Below are positions 9,409-20,023 of a stretch of DNA of 64,000 bases, piece after piece (the first letter of the stretch is position 1; the number at the start of each line of letters is the position of its first letter). The translations under genes and the position numbers were made by a program. This DNA comes from Psococerastis gibbosa (lineage: Eukaryota; Arthropoda; Insecta; Psocodea; Psocidae), in assembly GCA_963971405.1 (NCBI GenBank), contig OZ020489.1:8928001-8992000 (forward strand), given 5' to 3'. The notes under the pieces are model-generated. The model saw nothing but the letters and a program-made list of their open reading frames with translations, ran no database searches and had not been told where the DNA came from.

Positions 9409-10113
9409 GGGCCAGAAAGGATCGGACAGCAATGTGAGACTGTGTGTAGTAACACTACCTATTGCCATGCATATGGACATTCCGCGCAATGCACCACTGC
9501 CAACCAGATGACTGGCGCTAATTCCACATTGCAACACTCCAAGTCTGTCCCAGGCCACAAGTCACAGTGCCCAGACAGCTCCAAGAAGGACGACGTGTTC
9601 CTAGAAGACGAGATGGGTGACAAGTGTACAATCGGCAATAATAGTTCGGTTGCTAGTGGTACAAATAGTATTCCCCCCGTTATGAGCAGTTCTCCTCGCA
9701 CATCTTCTATCAGGCCACCCCCTCAGGTTGAAGTATCTGATGTACCCATGTACCGGCAAACTGATAACGATAACAAATTGGATGAGCATTTTACGCTGCA
9801 AACCCCTTCCTTTGTTACTGCAGAGGCTGCTTATGATGATCTACTTTACGAGGCAGAGAAAGGCGATCAAGAACAAGCGAAGCCCTTTAAAAGGAAATCA
9901 AAAGTGCAGCGTCGCATGGAGGCTGTCAAGAGTGGTCCCTCCTTTCCATGGGCTAGAATATATATAATAAATAAAAACGGAGTCGTCGAAGAATTCAAGA
10001 GAGGCGTTCATACTGATTCTTACGAAACCTTTAATGTCCCCAACCTGACATGTCACCGGCAATCCACTGATGATAGACCAAGCTATAACACTCAACTTAG
10101 TGCATCAGAAAAG
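9409..10113 (+). CDS. Unrecognised host gene, exon 5 (with alternative stop at 10167)
   Basis: Acceptor TTTGTTTTAG at 9399-9408, phase 0 in, donor GAAAAG/GTAAAA at 10114, phase 0 out; residues 370-604. It opens with a second Cys/His cluster (C378, C382, C388, H389, H393, C397), continues as Ser/Thr-rich acidic sequence, has a basic patch (KRKSKVQRR), and ends with an ordered-looking segment (WARIYIINKNGVVEEF, then YETFNVPNLTC). If the following 89-nt intron is not removed, the frame runs 17 more codons to TGA at 10165-10167. The family is not recognised. The Cys clusters suggest metal or disulfide chemistry, which is inference. Confidence 0.7.
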
Positions 10114-10202
10114 GTAAAAGCTTGGTTGCAAAATTATGACGTCAAAAACCAGACTCAAATCGATTGACAGTTCTTTTGATAGTATACAATTTTAATTTTT
10201 AG
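10114..10202 (+). promoter_or_regulatory. Short 89-nt intron controlling the C-terminus
   Basis: GTAAAA donor and TTTAATTTTTAG acceptor bracket 89 nt containing a branch-like TTGAC at 10163-10167. It joins phase 0 to phase 0. Retention gives the 17-codon tail VKAWLQNYDVKNQTQID and a stop; removal gives the hydrophobic exon 6. Confidence 0.5.
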
Positions 10203-10379
10203 AGACTATGTGTAGGGTTCTTGTTTGCTACGGGATTATTATTGCAATGTGCGAAAAAGACGTTAATACGTTATGTACTGTATATTATATCAACAGTTTT
10301 GTTAATTGGAGTGCTCGTATTTGGAATTTATTACATCTTGGATCTTTACATGCTGGTAATGTTATCCTATAAAATCTAG
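10203..10379 (+). CDS. Unrecognised host gene, exon 6 (membrane tail)
   Basis: Reads 58 codons in the phase required by exon 5 and ends at TAG 10377-10379. The peptide begins RLCVGFLFATGLLLQCAKK and continues as one long hydrophobic helix of roughly 25-30 residues, so the protein would carry one or two C-terminal membrane segments separated by a Lys pair. A further donor (CTG/GTAATG at 10353) could lead to exons beyond. The evidence is phase match, splice sites and hydrophobicity; there is no homology that I know. The tail-anchor topology is inferred. No clear AATAAA follows; ATTAAA occurs at 10971. Confidence 0.5.
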   Translation, partial: RLCVGFLFATGLLLQCAKKTLIRYVLYIISTVLLIGVLVFGIYYILDLYMLVMLSYKI

Positions 10380-10479
10380 GAGGTATGGAAGTCAAACGCT
10401 AATACTTTATATAGAGTATGTACTGTGCTAAGGCGTGTATGTGTGTGTATTGGTCAATTTTACTTCAAATTTTATTTGA

Positions 10480-10560
10480 GATTTGTGTTTTACTCTATGA
10501 GATTCTCCATTTTAATTTCCTCATGTTAAAATTGATCAGAGATCATAGAGTAAAATCACG
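10480..10560. repeat. Palindrome related to the core of family E
   Basis: GTTTTACTCTATGAGAT and the complementary ATCATAGAGTAAAATC flank a short spacer with TTAAAATTGATCA. The same core sits in the middle of the E elements (16953-17322 and others), here without their outer arms. 10380-11440 holds nothing else supportable. Confidence 0.55.
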
Positions 10561-11444
10561 CGTTGCAAACAGTAAAAAACTAAACTTTATTGCATTGAAA
10601 ATTGGAATGTTCGTCTTTATTAGTAGACCCTAATATTTATTGGACCTTGGCACAATGGCAATGTCATTCTTTTGAATCTATTAGTAGCTACAATATATGC
10701 GGTATGCTACTAATCAATGGTGTTTGATTTATATTTTTAACTATTGGCACATTATATTTTTACCCAAAAAAATCATAATTATTTGGCGGTTTAGGCGAGG
10801 TATATTATTTTGAAAGAAACATAACGGTGTTTTCATGTGCCAAATTCTTGTAAATATTCGTGTTAAACAACGTCGGTTTACATTATTTTGTAAATTGTAT
10901 GTACAGTTTGTGTGGAATGAGTATTGGTTCAACATGAAATTATCTGGTATTGGTAAAATTTTTATTGTAAATTAAATAACTGAATTAAGCGTATTTTTCA
11001 TTTTCATTTTACTTCAAGTAAAAAAACCGGCAGTACATATTCTTATTGGTAAACTGCACTAAGGTCAACCATACGTCACCATACGTCATACGTCACAGCA
11101 GAAATATCGCGGTAAGTTGAGTGAGGTACTCTCTACAAGTGATATGCGAGGAACAATCGTCTTACAAATGATGTAAGCGATAGAGATTTCGTATATACGA
11201 GATCATTAAATGACGGTTATTCGGGTAACACTTGCGCAGAATGCCTCAGTCAACTGTCCATGATTTTCCTGCTGTGACTTATGGTTCGAATTGGTGTATT
11301 TCATATTTAGGTGTGCTTCCCTCAAACCAGCAGCCAGTATATTAGAATATAATATAATAATAGTTCAAGCAACAAAAAGATTGCCTAAAAACAAAAGAAA
11401 AGAACAGTACCAATAGGGTCCAGAAAAAAAGTGTAATACACCCG

Positions 11445-11545
11445 CATAAACACCAAAATACACTATCAAGAGAAAAGTATTTGAATGCCCCCCCCCCCCC
11501 CCTTTCAAATACTTTTTCTCTTGAGAGTGTATTTTGGTGTTTATG
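11445..11545. repeat. Long stem-loop with a poly-C loop
   Basis: Arms of about 40 bases (CATAAACACCAAAATACACT... at the left, its near-perfect complement at 11504-11545) surround a run of about 15 C. Only a few mismatches interrupt pairing. Probably an inserted palindromic element. Confidence 0.75.
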
Positions 11546-11649
11546 GCAGTAGTGTCAAAATAACTCCCCCGGGGGTAATTTTTTTTGTGGGGGAAATAAA
11601 ATACGTGGTAGGTAGATATAGCGTGAAGTTTTACGAATTTATCCGCATT

Positions 11650-11910
11650 AAGAGGGTACGTCCCGTAGACCTGGCAAATTGGCAGCAGCCCGAAATTTAA
11701 TGCTTCTTATTTTGTATTTAATTAACAAAGCAAGTCATTAAATATTAGGGCCATTAAGTTGTAGAAGACTACTTCATGCATCATACGAGTAGCCTAGAAT
11801 GTTTTTTTAATTCTTGGTACCATTGCTTGAAAGTTATAAACATTTATTTCCAATTAAACTTCACGTAAAAAAGATGCCATGAAAAAACTGCAAAACTTTA
11901 TAATAAATAA
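11650..11910. mobile_element. Half copy of family M element
   Basis: GTACGTCCC...AAATTGGCAGC, TTTAATTAAC-AAGCAAG and GTTGTAGAAGACTACTTCATGCAT match one arm of the complete M element at 13675-14258. An AAAT microsatellite follows at about 11901-11928. Confidence 0.6.
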
Positions 11911-12144
11911 ATAAATAAATAAACAAATAATCTTTTATTTGTAAACATATAGGCCTACCTAAAAGTCCAATAAAATACGCAATACGCCAGTCTTGAAGGC
12001 AGCCAGCCAGACTCCATGCAAGTGCAAGTGGATCGAGACCACTAAACTTAATGACGGTACCAATAATGCTTACATAAGTGGTGCTTTCGAGATGGCATTA
12101 GCAACGAACAAAGCTTGTTTGTTTTCCAGCGCTTGCTTTCAGTT

Positions 12145-12480
12145 ATTTCTACTTTAAGCAACCCTGTCAGCCTGGCGGGGGGAGTGAGTCTGTTTATTAA
12201 CTTGAGGCACCCTAAGGACTTCACCTCAGGGAGAAGGGAAATTGACTGACAGGGTGAACCTCCTGATTATAGTGGATTCCGAACCACTATGGGGACATAG
12301 TAAAGTCACATAATAAATTCCAGGACCAAGACTCGACAAGCACGTAGACTGACTGGTATAGTCTCAGCAAGTTATCATGTCCCCCCATGTTCCTGCCAAT
12401 GCTGTGCACTCTATCAGTTTGGAACAGGCTCTGTTCTGGTGGATTCAACATGGTATGGCCGTTGGCCTCAAAAACTCAAA
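12145..12480 (+). repeat. Family H repeat, copy 1
   Basis: CTGTCAGCCTGGCGGGG, TTAACTTGAGGCACCCTAAG, CTCCTGATTATAGTGGATTC and CAACATGGTA-GGCCGTTGGC occur in the same order at 17475-17800 and, inverted, at 15835-16045 and 57680-58060. No protein is conserved between copies; a non-autonomous element is likely. Confidence 0.65.
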
Positions 12481-13670
12481 AACAAAGTTCTCAATCTTGT
12501 TTATTTAGGATTCACTCTGATGAAATGGACTCTTTCAAGTATACAGTATAGCTGTTGTTGGAGACGCTGTGGCAGCCCGGCCTATTGGGGAGACTACCAC
12601 TAGCAAGGAAAATACGCGTGTGTATGCTTCTACGACTCACGGTATATAATAATTACTTATTTATCTAGGATAATAAATGACAGAAAGAACAGGGTACAAA
12701 TCACAAGAAAACACAAAAACTTAACACATAAAACTACACTATACTATAAGCTAAACATAGACTAAACTTACAGACCCAGGTAGCTGGTGGCTCACCCTAC
12801 CTACTACCCAGGGTCGTTTCTAGGTTCACTACTCTGTCTTCCAATCTTACTTATATTATGTTAGGCTATATGGCCGTAACACCTGTGGAAGGGCAGTCCA
12901 AATCGCTATTTATCAACTTGTAGAAAACTATTCAGTATCATAATATAGAGATGAACCTAAAGTATAAGCCTTAAAAGCCCTTAAAAGCCAAGACTCACTC
13001 CCTTGTAAGTAAACTGTGACTTTCCCAACAATTTTAAAAAACTCTTGGATATAAAATACCCCTTACAGAAGAACAGTTTAATGTATTCCTTTACACTGCA
13101 ACTTCATCGTTTTAAACGTATGACCTACTTTTATGGTTGCACACAGCTGTAAAATAACGCAGCTTATAAGAATTTTGTCGCAAAATTTTCAAATTTATAA
13201 AACCAATAGAGAAATGAGTTTTATGTTGGAATTTCTGGTTGCGAATAGGATTTTACGGCTTACAGTAATACAATATTTTACTGCCTTATGAACATGAGTC
13301 TGTATGCCAATTTGAAACTTGGTAAATCTATGTATACTGCTACCAGTTTTAAGATGAATACAATTTTATAAAGTTCATGAAAATAAGGACTCTACTGATA
13401 AACCTTTTAGGTTAACTGGTAATTCCTCTTGTTGCGACACACAATGCATTAAGAATATGGGAAAACATGGCGGCTTCCCTTGGACTCCACTTTCTGCAGC
13501 TTTGCTAACAATGGTGGGAGTAATACCAATAATGTCCGATAATAGATGGGGTCGTTGGCAAGGCATGGTTCAGTGGGCCACACTAAATCAGCTAGGTCTA
13601 TGTACGTCCATAGAATGCCCATAAAAAAATAATACTCCGAACTCCCTCTAGGGCGAGAACTACTAATTAA
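12480..13670. other. No gene seen
   Basis: AT-rich sequence without a supported exon. A fragment of family I (CCAATAATGTCCG... GGGGTCGTTGGCA) lies at about 13520-13570. Confidence 0.5.
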
Positions 13671-13674
13671 TACT

Positions 13675-14258
13675 TAAGAGTGTACATCCCGCTGGAAATT
13701 GGTACTTCGAACTTTATTACTTTTTATTTTTTATTTAATTAACTAAGCAAGTTTTAAAAAATGTGGCTGATTGCCTCATTTAAGTTGTAGAGGACTACTT
13801 CATGCACAAGGGCGGATACAGGGGGGTAGCTTCCCCCCTCCCCCCAAATTTGGTAAATCTATGGTAAATTAATTTATTAGACTCTGATTTAATCGATCCT
13901 ACATATGTTTTCCCTATTTTGCCCCACAACTACCCCCCCCCCCCCCAAATGGGCTGGATCCGTCCCTGCTTATGCATGCACCATATATACAGTACATGCA
14001 AGGGTATTTTTAATTTTCAAAATTGTAGTTTTTTATAGTATCTATTTTATGTGAAAGGTTATTGAAAAAAAAATTATTATCAAGTTTATGAAAAAACTAC
14101 AATTTCGAAAATTAAAAATACCTTATTATATGATGCATGAAGTAGTCGTCTACAACTTAAATGAGCCAAATCATTAATAACTTGCTTAGTTAATTAAATA
14201 AAAATAAAAATTATTAAATGTCGGGCTGCCAATTTCCTAGGGGACGTACACTTTTAAA
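13675..14258. mobile_element. Family M inverted-repeat element, split by a hAT-like MITE
   Basis: The left arm (AGAGTGTACATCCCGCTGG...TTAACTAAGCAAGTT...TAGAGGACTACTTCATGCA) and right arm (complement at about 14130-14258) pair over roughly 130 bp. A second inner pair (GGTATTTTTAATTTTC / complement) lies inside. The left arm is interrupted by the element at 13807-13968. Confidence 0.7.
13807..13968. mobile_element. hAT-like MITE B, copy 1, nested in M
   Basis: Ends CAAGGGCGGATACAGG and the complement of CAGGGACGGATCCAG. Flanked by TTCATGCA and CTTATGCA (6 of 8 bases equal), consistent with a decayed 8-bp duplication. Contains G and C runs. A second copy lies at 62675-62835. Confidence 0.65.
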
Positions 14259-14259
14259 T

Positions 14260-15185
14260 ATATGAAATCAAATGAAAACGTAATGAAACAAAACCACTCT
14301 AATCAATATATAACCATAACAATATAGGCTACGTGCTTGGCACTTCATTCACCACCTCCCCCCCCCACTCAATTAAAATGTGCAATTATACAAAATAGTG
14401 ACCACTGATAAGGGACGTACAGTACACGTAGTTTTCCCATTTGAAGTGGATTCAATAATTGCAGGTCTCTATAATTGCCTTCAACCCCCCCCCCCCCTTC
14501 CCTTTAATAAGGTCCATTGCATATTGTCACAAGCAAAGGGCAAAATGTTGACTGCTGTTGCAATAACCCCTGGCCCCCTTACCCCTCTCCCCCACCCCCG
14601 CTTCCGTATATGAAGCTTAATCACCGCCCTTTACCCATTTTAGATTTTCCATTTTGAAATTTATTGTGCAGGAATTTTTCTCATCTTCCCTGTGGAGTTA
14701 TTTTGTATTTAATTAATATTATTTATAAATCCCATTTACTAGTATGTAGTTTATTTATTTATTTATTTTTATAATTGTTATCGCTGGGCGTTATCGCGCG
14801 TTCAGTACCTGTACATTTTTGCTATTTTTTCTCAAATAAAAAATATTCTGCTAAAAAAATTAAGATTAAAAATTGATATAACTGTCGAAAAAGTTTGAGC
14901 TAGAGTTTTATATAGGAGAGATGGGACATTAGAGTGCGTCAATTTTTTTTTTGCTTGAATCCTGGGGTCACTTAATGTCAAGTCACCTATGCCCGGCCAT
15001 TGAAAAAACGTACTAGGCCCTAGGTTAATTGCATAAGAAAGGCGGAAAGTCCCAAAATTCGCCCATGTGAAAAATATAAAGACTTTTCATTCTTAATTTC
15101 TTTCTTCTCTCTCCTATACAGAATTCTATTGTAGTTTGGGACCTTGATCGCCATGTTACCTTTTATATTACATTACTCGTTCCCA
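14260..15185. other. No gene seen; C-runs
   Basis: Contains C-runs at about 14358-14365 and 14486-14497. Short open frames here are not supported by splice sites or recognisable products. Confidence 0.45.
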
Positions 15186-15189
15186 TACT

Positions 15190-15380
15190 TGGTTAAGTTA
15201 AGCTAACGCCTGGTAAAATGTTATTGGTAAGCATGCGCCAGATTGTCCATTGTCACATGTAGACTGCGTAGGTTGACATTGAGGGCGTGAGCCAGGCAAA
15301 AATTCACACGGAAACGATAGGTACCAGAAATGCCCGAAATCCCGATGATGGGGTCGTTGGAAGGGCAAGGTTTCTGCCAG
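15190..15380 (+). repeat. Family I repeat, copy 1
   Basis: ATTGGTAAGC, TTGTCCATTGTC, GTAGGTTGACATTGAG, CACGGAAACGATA and TGGGGTCGTTGG match in order the better-preserved copies at 41465-41712, 45522-45765 and 61580-61832. Confidence 0.55.
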
Positions 15381-15830
15381 GTCTACGTCCTTAAAAGTCC
15401 TTTAAACTACTGTGACTTCGGTGGCAAGATGGTAGCGGGCTTGTACTTGTGCGTGTCTCTACCCACCTTGCGATCGGAGACGTATCGTAACTCGACCCAA
15501 CTACCTAGTGTTAGGCATTCATTAAATTGCTTGTATGCGATTAACTCTTTTTTTTAAATAATAACAATAAAAATAACACTGGCCACAATGGCCTCATTAA
15601 AAAATCATTGAAATTTTGAAGTGTCAACAAACAGGCTACCTATCGTCAAAATGTCACATGTGAAAAGACTTACTTTTCAGGAGCAAAAAAAACCGTCTAA
15701 CTTTTGTCTTATTTATTATTTGCTTCCTTCCTATTGGCTGTTGACAAGCTACAATTTGCTACTATGTGTATTCATTTGTTTTGGTCGCATGGTGTGTTAA
15801 CCTGTAAGGCTGTAAATCGATTTTTTTTGG
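15380..15830. other. No gene seen
   Basis: Short open frames only, without recognisable protein content. Confidence 0.4.
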
Positions 15831-15834
15831 ACAT

Positions 15835-16045
15835 ACGACATTTTGCAGTATCAGCGACGCTATGTATCCCATGTTACCATGTTCCCCAAGTAGTTCGGAA
15901 TCCACTATAATCAGGAGGTCCACCCTGTTAGTCAACTCCCCTTTCCCCGAGGTGAAAGAGTCTGCCCTTAGGGTGCCTCAAGTTAACAAACAGACTCACT
16001 CCACCCGCCAGGCTGACAGGGTTGCTTAAAGCAGAAATGCTGAAA
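15835..16045 (-). repeat. Family H repeat, copy 2 (inverted)
   Basis: Reverse complement of the left half of copy 1: GAATCCACTATAATCAGGAG, GGTGCCTCAAGTTAAC and CCGCCAGGCTGACAGGG, with TGCTTAAAGCAGAAATGCTG at the end. Confidence 0.65.
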
Positions 16046-16541
16046 ACAGGCGTTAAAAAAACAAGAATTGCTATGTATCCCAAAGGTTTTGTATAGCTTT
16101 ATGAAATGCATCCAAGTCCGGATGCGGATACGAGTCATGGTAAAGGTAAAGTTTCTATCAGGATTGACTAGGCCTAAAATTGTCGGAAAAAATTTCCTTT
16201 TATATCGAGCCTCGAACCTCAACCGTTCGTATCGTAGTCCAGTTCTCTACCGTCTGGCCGAAGCCGGTGCCATCTTTTGATAAACTGTATACGGAATTCC
16301 CATAAAAAATAACTTTTATAACCTCCATAAATATCGCAGTGGGGACGTGAACAATGCAACGTCGCGCCAAGATTCATAAATCAATTATTTATTATACGAC
16401 AGGTCTTAAAAGGAAAATTACCGATATACGTCACATTATTTTAGACTGTAAACTGGTTATGGCGATTTTAGTATGAGGAAACACACAATATTCATTTAAC
16501 AACAGGGGTCGACTGTAATTTCCAAAAATGTGGTGTAGCAT

Positions 16542-16715
16542 AGGCGGCTTGTCAATGTTCCGTCATTTTTGCATAAATAATAAGTCTCTACCAGATTATA
16601 ACTTAATTTGTAATAGATAAGTTAAGTATCTACATAATAGTCTTCTTACAACAAACATCTCGCCAATTATTGATGCACAAATGACGGATTATTAGCAAGT
16701 GGAGCCGCCATAACA
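16542..16715. mobile_element. Inverted-repeat MITE (family F)
   Basis: Left end GGCGGCTTGTCAATGTTCC, right end the complement of GGCGGCTCCACTTGC, both flanked by ATA. The arms also share CCGTCATTT-TGCAT. The core (TATAACTTAATTTGTAATAG, AAGTTAAGTATCTAC) is the one found in the MITEs at 39336-39927, so the two are related. Confidence 0.6.
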
Positions 16716-16900
16716 AATTGAAAAGCTTTGGAATGTCTCTAAAAATCAAAAATATTTACAAATATTCGACTAATGTATGGGGCTCCGCGGAGACAGTTTG
16801 GAAACCACTGATTTTGATCAATACCAGCTTGAAAAGCCTCAGTAATGAGTGATGGAAGGCACCGCTATGGTCCAATGCATGACGGTGCCGAGCAGGATTC

Positions 16901-16954
16901 CTTATCAAGGTTTATCAAGCTAGAGTGGGACTCACCTTATGCCAACGATCATAG
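16901..16954 (+). repeat. 54-bp direct repeat, left of element E1
   Basis: CTTATCAAGGTTTATCAAGC and what follows recur at 17320-17373 with two mismatches in 54 bases, immediately outside the two ends of the E element. Confidence 0.8.
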
Positions 16955-17322
16955 GCGCCTATTCCACGGACCGGCTAGGGCTATTTACAAAAACGGTGAC
17001 TTGGTAGAAGACATTCAAGACTTAGGTGACGTTGCAGAATGCAAATGACATTGACGGAAATTAGAATAATTCTTTTTATAGAAATCTATTAAAATGTTTG
17101 TACTTAACATATCCCATGACGCCATTTTTTAATTTTAGTTTGTTTGTTTGTGATTTTACTGTATGATCATTGATCAACTTTAACTACGGCATAGAGGAAA
17201 ATAAACATTTCCGTCAATTCTGGAATGCGAGGTCGGTGGAAACCTCGCCTAAGTCTTGAATGTCTGCTACCACGTCACCGTTTTTGTAAATAGCCCTAGC
17301 CGGTCGGTGGAATGGGCGCCTT
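16953..17322. mobile_element. Family E palindromic MITE, copy 1
   Basis: Long terminal inverted repeats that begin GGCGCC-ATTCCAC/GACCGGCTAGGGC and include CATTCAAGACTTAGG, CATTGACGGAAA and the core TGATCATTGATCAA. Other copies: 19576-19976, 23639-24038, 35243-35636, 60285-60673. TTA/TAA at the ends of the copies is typical of PIF/Harbinger insertions; that assignment is inference. No transposase is encoded. Confidence 0.75.
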
Positions 17323-17373
17323 ATCAAGGTGTATCAAGCTATAGTGGGACTCACCTTATGCCAACGATCATAG
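17320..17373 (+). repeat. 54-bp direct repeat, right of element E1
   Basis: Second copy of 16901-16954 (52 of 54 bases identical). Confidence 0.8.
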
Positions 17374-17474
17374 CAAGCAAGGCTCATTATTCTCAGGAAC
17401 ATGTCTTTCAAAAATAGCCAATGACAATTTTCATTTTTTAATTATAACTACAGTTTGGTTGTTGTTGTTGTTTT

Positions 17475-17800
17475 AAACGCCTGCTTTCAGCATTTCTGCT
17501 TTAAGCAACCCTGACAGCCTGGCGGGGGGATTGAGTCTGTTTGTTAACTTGAGGCACCCTAAGGGCAGACTCTTTCACCTCGGGGAAAGGGGAGTTGACT
17601 AACAGGGTGGACCTCCTGATTATAGTGGATTCCGAACCACTTGGGGAACATGGTAAAGTCACACGATTAAATCGGAGGTGACCAGGACTCGACTTATACT
17701 GCCTAAGCGCGTTATCAGGTTCCCCTGCCAACGCTGTGCACACTACCAAGTTGCTGCAGTTTGAAACACTCTAATGGAATCAACATGGTAAGGTCGTTGG
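17475..17800 (+). repeat. Family H repeat, copy 3
   Basis: Best-preserved plus-strand copy: CAGCATTTCTGCTTTAAGCA, CTGACAGCCTGGCGGGG, GGTGGACCTCCTGATTATAG, GGTGACCAGGACTCGACTTA and AATCAACATGGTAAGG in order. Confidence 0.65.
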
Positions 17801-18169
17801 CGTAACTACAGTTTGGAGCAACCCCTGTATTTATTTATATTAATTATGTATTATGCGTTAACTGTATTTTTAGCTCACGGCTACAAGTTTTTTGACAACT
17901 CAGCCCAAAATTTAATGGCAATCTGCTTTAAAAAATAATTGTTACGGCTCATTGTAATTCATTTTCGCTGTCCACTGGTCAAAACACTTCAGGCTATCTG
18001 ACTGTTTTCCCGTGGATACAGACGGAAAACTTATTTTTTATTTACTAGATTGCACCGCAGCCGTTTTTTTATTTTATTTGCTAGGGCTTTTTATGATCGT
18101 AGGCTTATGCCAAACGACCTCATAGTTTATCGGGCATTATTGCATTTTTTCCCGCTTGAAATTTGGCAA

Positions 18170-18260
18170 CAGTAGTTAAGACGATGCCCCAGATAAGCGT
18201 AGATCGTGGATTCGAATCCAGTCCAGTTCTTTCTACATCCTCTATTTTCGGTTTTAACTG
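18170..18260 (+). mobile_element. tRNA-derived SINE fragment
   Basis: TTAAGACGATGCCCCAGATA and a B-box-like GATTCGAATCC match the SINE at 6560-6745. The A box is incomplete. 17800-18170 and 18260-18660 show no gene. Confidence 0.55.
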
Positions 18261-18668
18261 GACAACTTTCCAGCCAAAAACAGGTTCTCCCAGTGGAATA
18301 TTATGGCCGTCTGTTGTATAACGGAACAGCTATCTATTAAATTCAAAATGCACGATTTAGCGAGAAAACAAAGTTTTTTTTTGGTCACAGAAAAACCCAA
18401 ATATCGTAAAGATTAATCTAAAGCCAATGGTTGCTTGAAAAAACGTGCTGAAGAGTTGTGTCAATGTTTAGTTAGTTTGTGTGCTGAGTTAGCAACAACG
18501 TGCTGAGAGCTCTGAAAACAATTATTCCGCCCCAAACAACATTGTTATTTTTACGGAAATGGCGCGTGCTTTTGTCCTAAATTTCACGTGTAGAGATTTT
18601 TATTTATTTTGACATCATTTTACGTAACTACCATGCACGCGTCTCTACATCCCAAGTACAGGAGCGGG

Positions 18669-18849
18669 CAAGGCCGTAGCCAAGGGGGGGGTTCATGGGG
18701 GTTCGAACCACCCCTCACCGCCCGAAATGAAATGACTTGATACTAGATAGAATCGGATTTTGAGAGGAAAAATAAAAAAACCCTATGTAATATCCAATGA
18801 CTTTCTGAACCCCCCTCCCCTCCTGAAAAAAATCCAGGCTACGGACTTG
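18669..18849. mobile_element. hAT-like MITE A, copy 1, with exact 8-bp duplication
   Basis: Termini CAAGGCCGTAGCC and the complement of CAAGTCCGTAGCC. Flanked by identical GGAGCGGG at 18661-18668 and 18850-18857. Internal G and C runs. No transposase. Copy 2 (inverted) is at 55890-56060. The 8-bp duplication and CA-start termini are hallmarks of the hAT superfamily. Confidence 0.85.
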
Positions 18850-18859
18850 GGAGCGGGTG

Positions 18860-19570
18860 TATAGGGCCACTTAGGGCGACTGGAGTTCTATATAGAAATT
18901 AGCCTTTTGGTGCAAGTTCAATTTGATCTGATAATATGTATAAAACAGGTGTCTAACACTACTGTACTATAACTAGTGTCTAATAATGTACCTATAGATA
19001 ATAATAAGTCCCATTACAAAGAGCGGAGTTAATCAATTTTTTTGTAACGACTGCTTCCCCTTTACTGTTACTGCAAAATATCACCATGACGTATTGTATT
19101 TTTGTTGTGGAAGGAAATAAACAAAAATTTATTTATATAATCAAATGTCTCCTACTTCCCCCGCACTACAACGCTGGAAAGTGTAACGAATCTTTGTATG
19201 GTAGTCAAGACTGGCTAAAACTATAGTCGGCTCAGACAAAATACAATACTGCGAATTTTCATAAAAATCGTATAAAGCCCTTTTTTATCTATAAAAGGTG
19301 CCAGCCCCTTTTTTTAAGTACCTAAATTTATTAATGCTACAATAATTGGAACAACGGGATATGGAGTTAAGCCAAGCTCTTCAGAGTTCAGCGATCGGCA
19401 GATTTCCCGCGTTCAGAGGGCTCTTTATTGCCGACCTTTCTGTCGAGCATTTTCATCGAAATTCCATAGCTTAAACACTATTTTTAACGAATTGACGTCG
19501 TGGTTAAGTGGCGAAAGTGCCCGGTTACACGTTGCAAGGCTGAAAGGTAAACGGTTCAGCGAGCCGGACC
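18860..19570. other. No gene seen
   Basis: AT-rich, with no supported exon or terminal repeats. Confidence 0.45.
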
Positions 19571-19575
19571 CCTCT

Positions 19576-19976
19576 AAGGCGGGGATTCCACAGACCTGCA
19601 AGTGCAAACTACAAATACGGTGACGTGGTAGCAGACATTCAAGACTTAGGCGGGGTTTCCACCGACCTCTCATTGCAGAATGCAAATGACATTGACGGAA
19701 ATTTTTGTTTTACTCTATGCCATAGTTAAAATTGATCAATGATCATAGAGTAAAATCACAAACAAACAAACTAAAATTAAAAAATGGCGTCGTGGGATAT
19801 GTTAAGTACAAACATTTTAATAGATTTCTATAAAAAGAAAAATTCAAATTTCCGTCAATGTCATTTGCATTCTGCAATGCGAGGTCGGTGGAAACCCTGC
19901 CTAAGTCTTGAATGTCTGCTACTAAGTCACCGTATTTGTATTTTGCACGTGCAGGTCTGTGGAATCCCCGCCTAAG
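19576..19976. mobile_element. Family E palindromic MITE, copy 2
   Basis: Arms begin GGCGGGGATTCCACAGACC and end with the complement, each flanked by TAA. Same internal blocks as copy 1. This copy belongs to a GGCGGGG-ended subtype together with 23639-24038. Confidence 0.75.
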
Positions 19977-20023
19977 TAACGTTACGTAACCAAAGAACCT
20001 TCCACAATTACCAGTTGTTAAGC

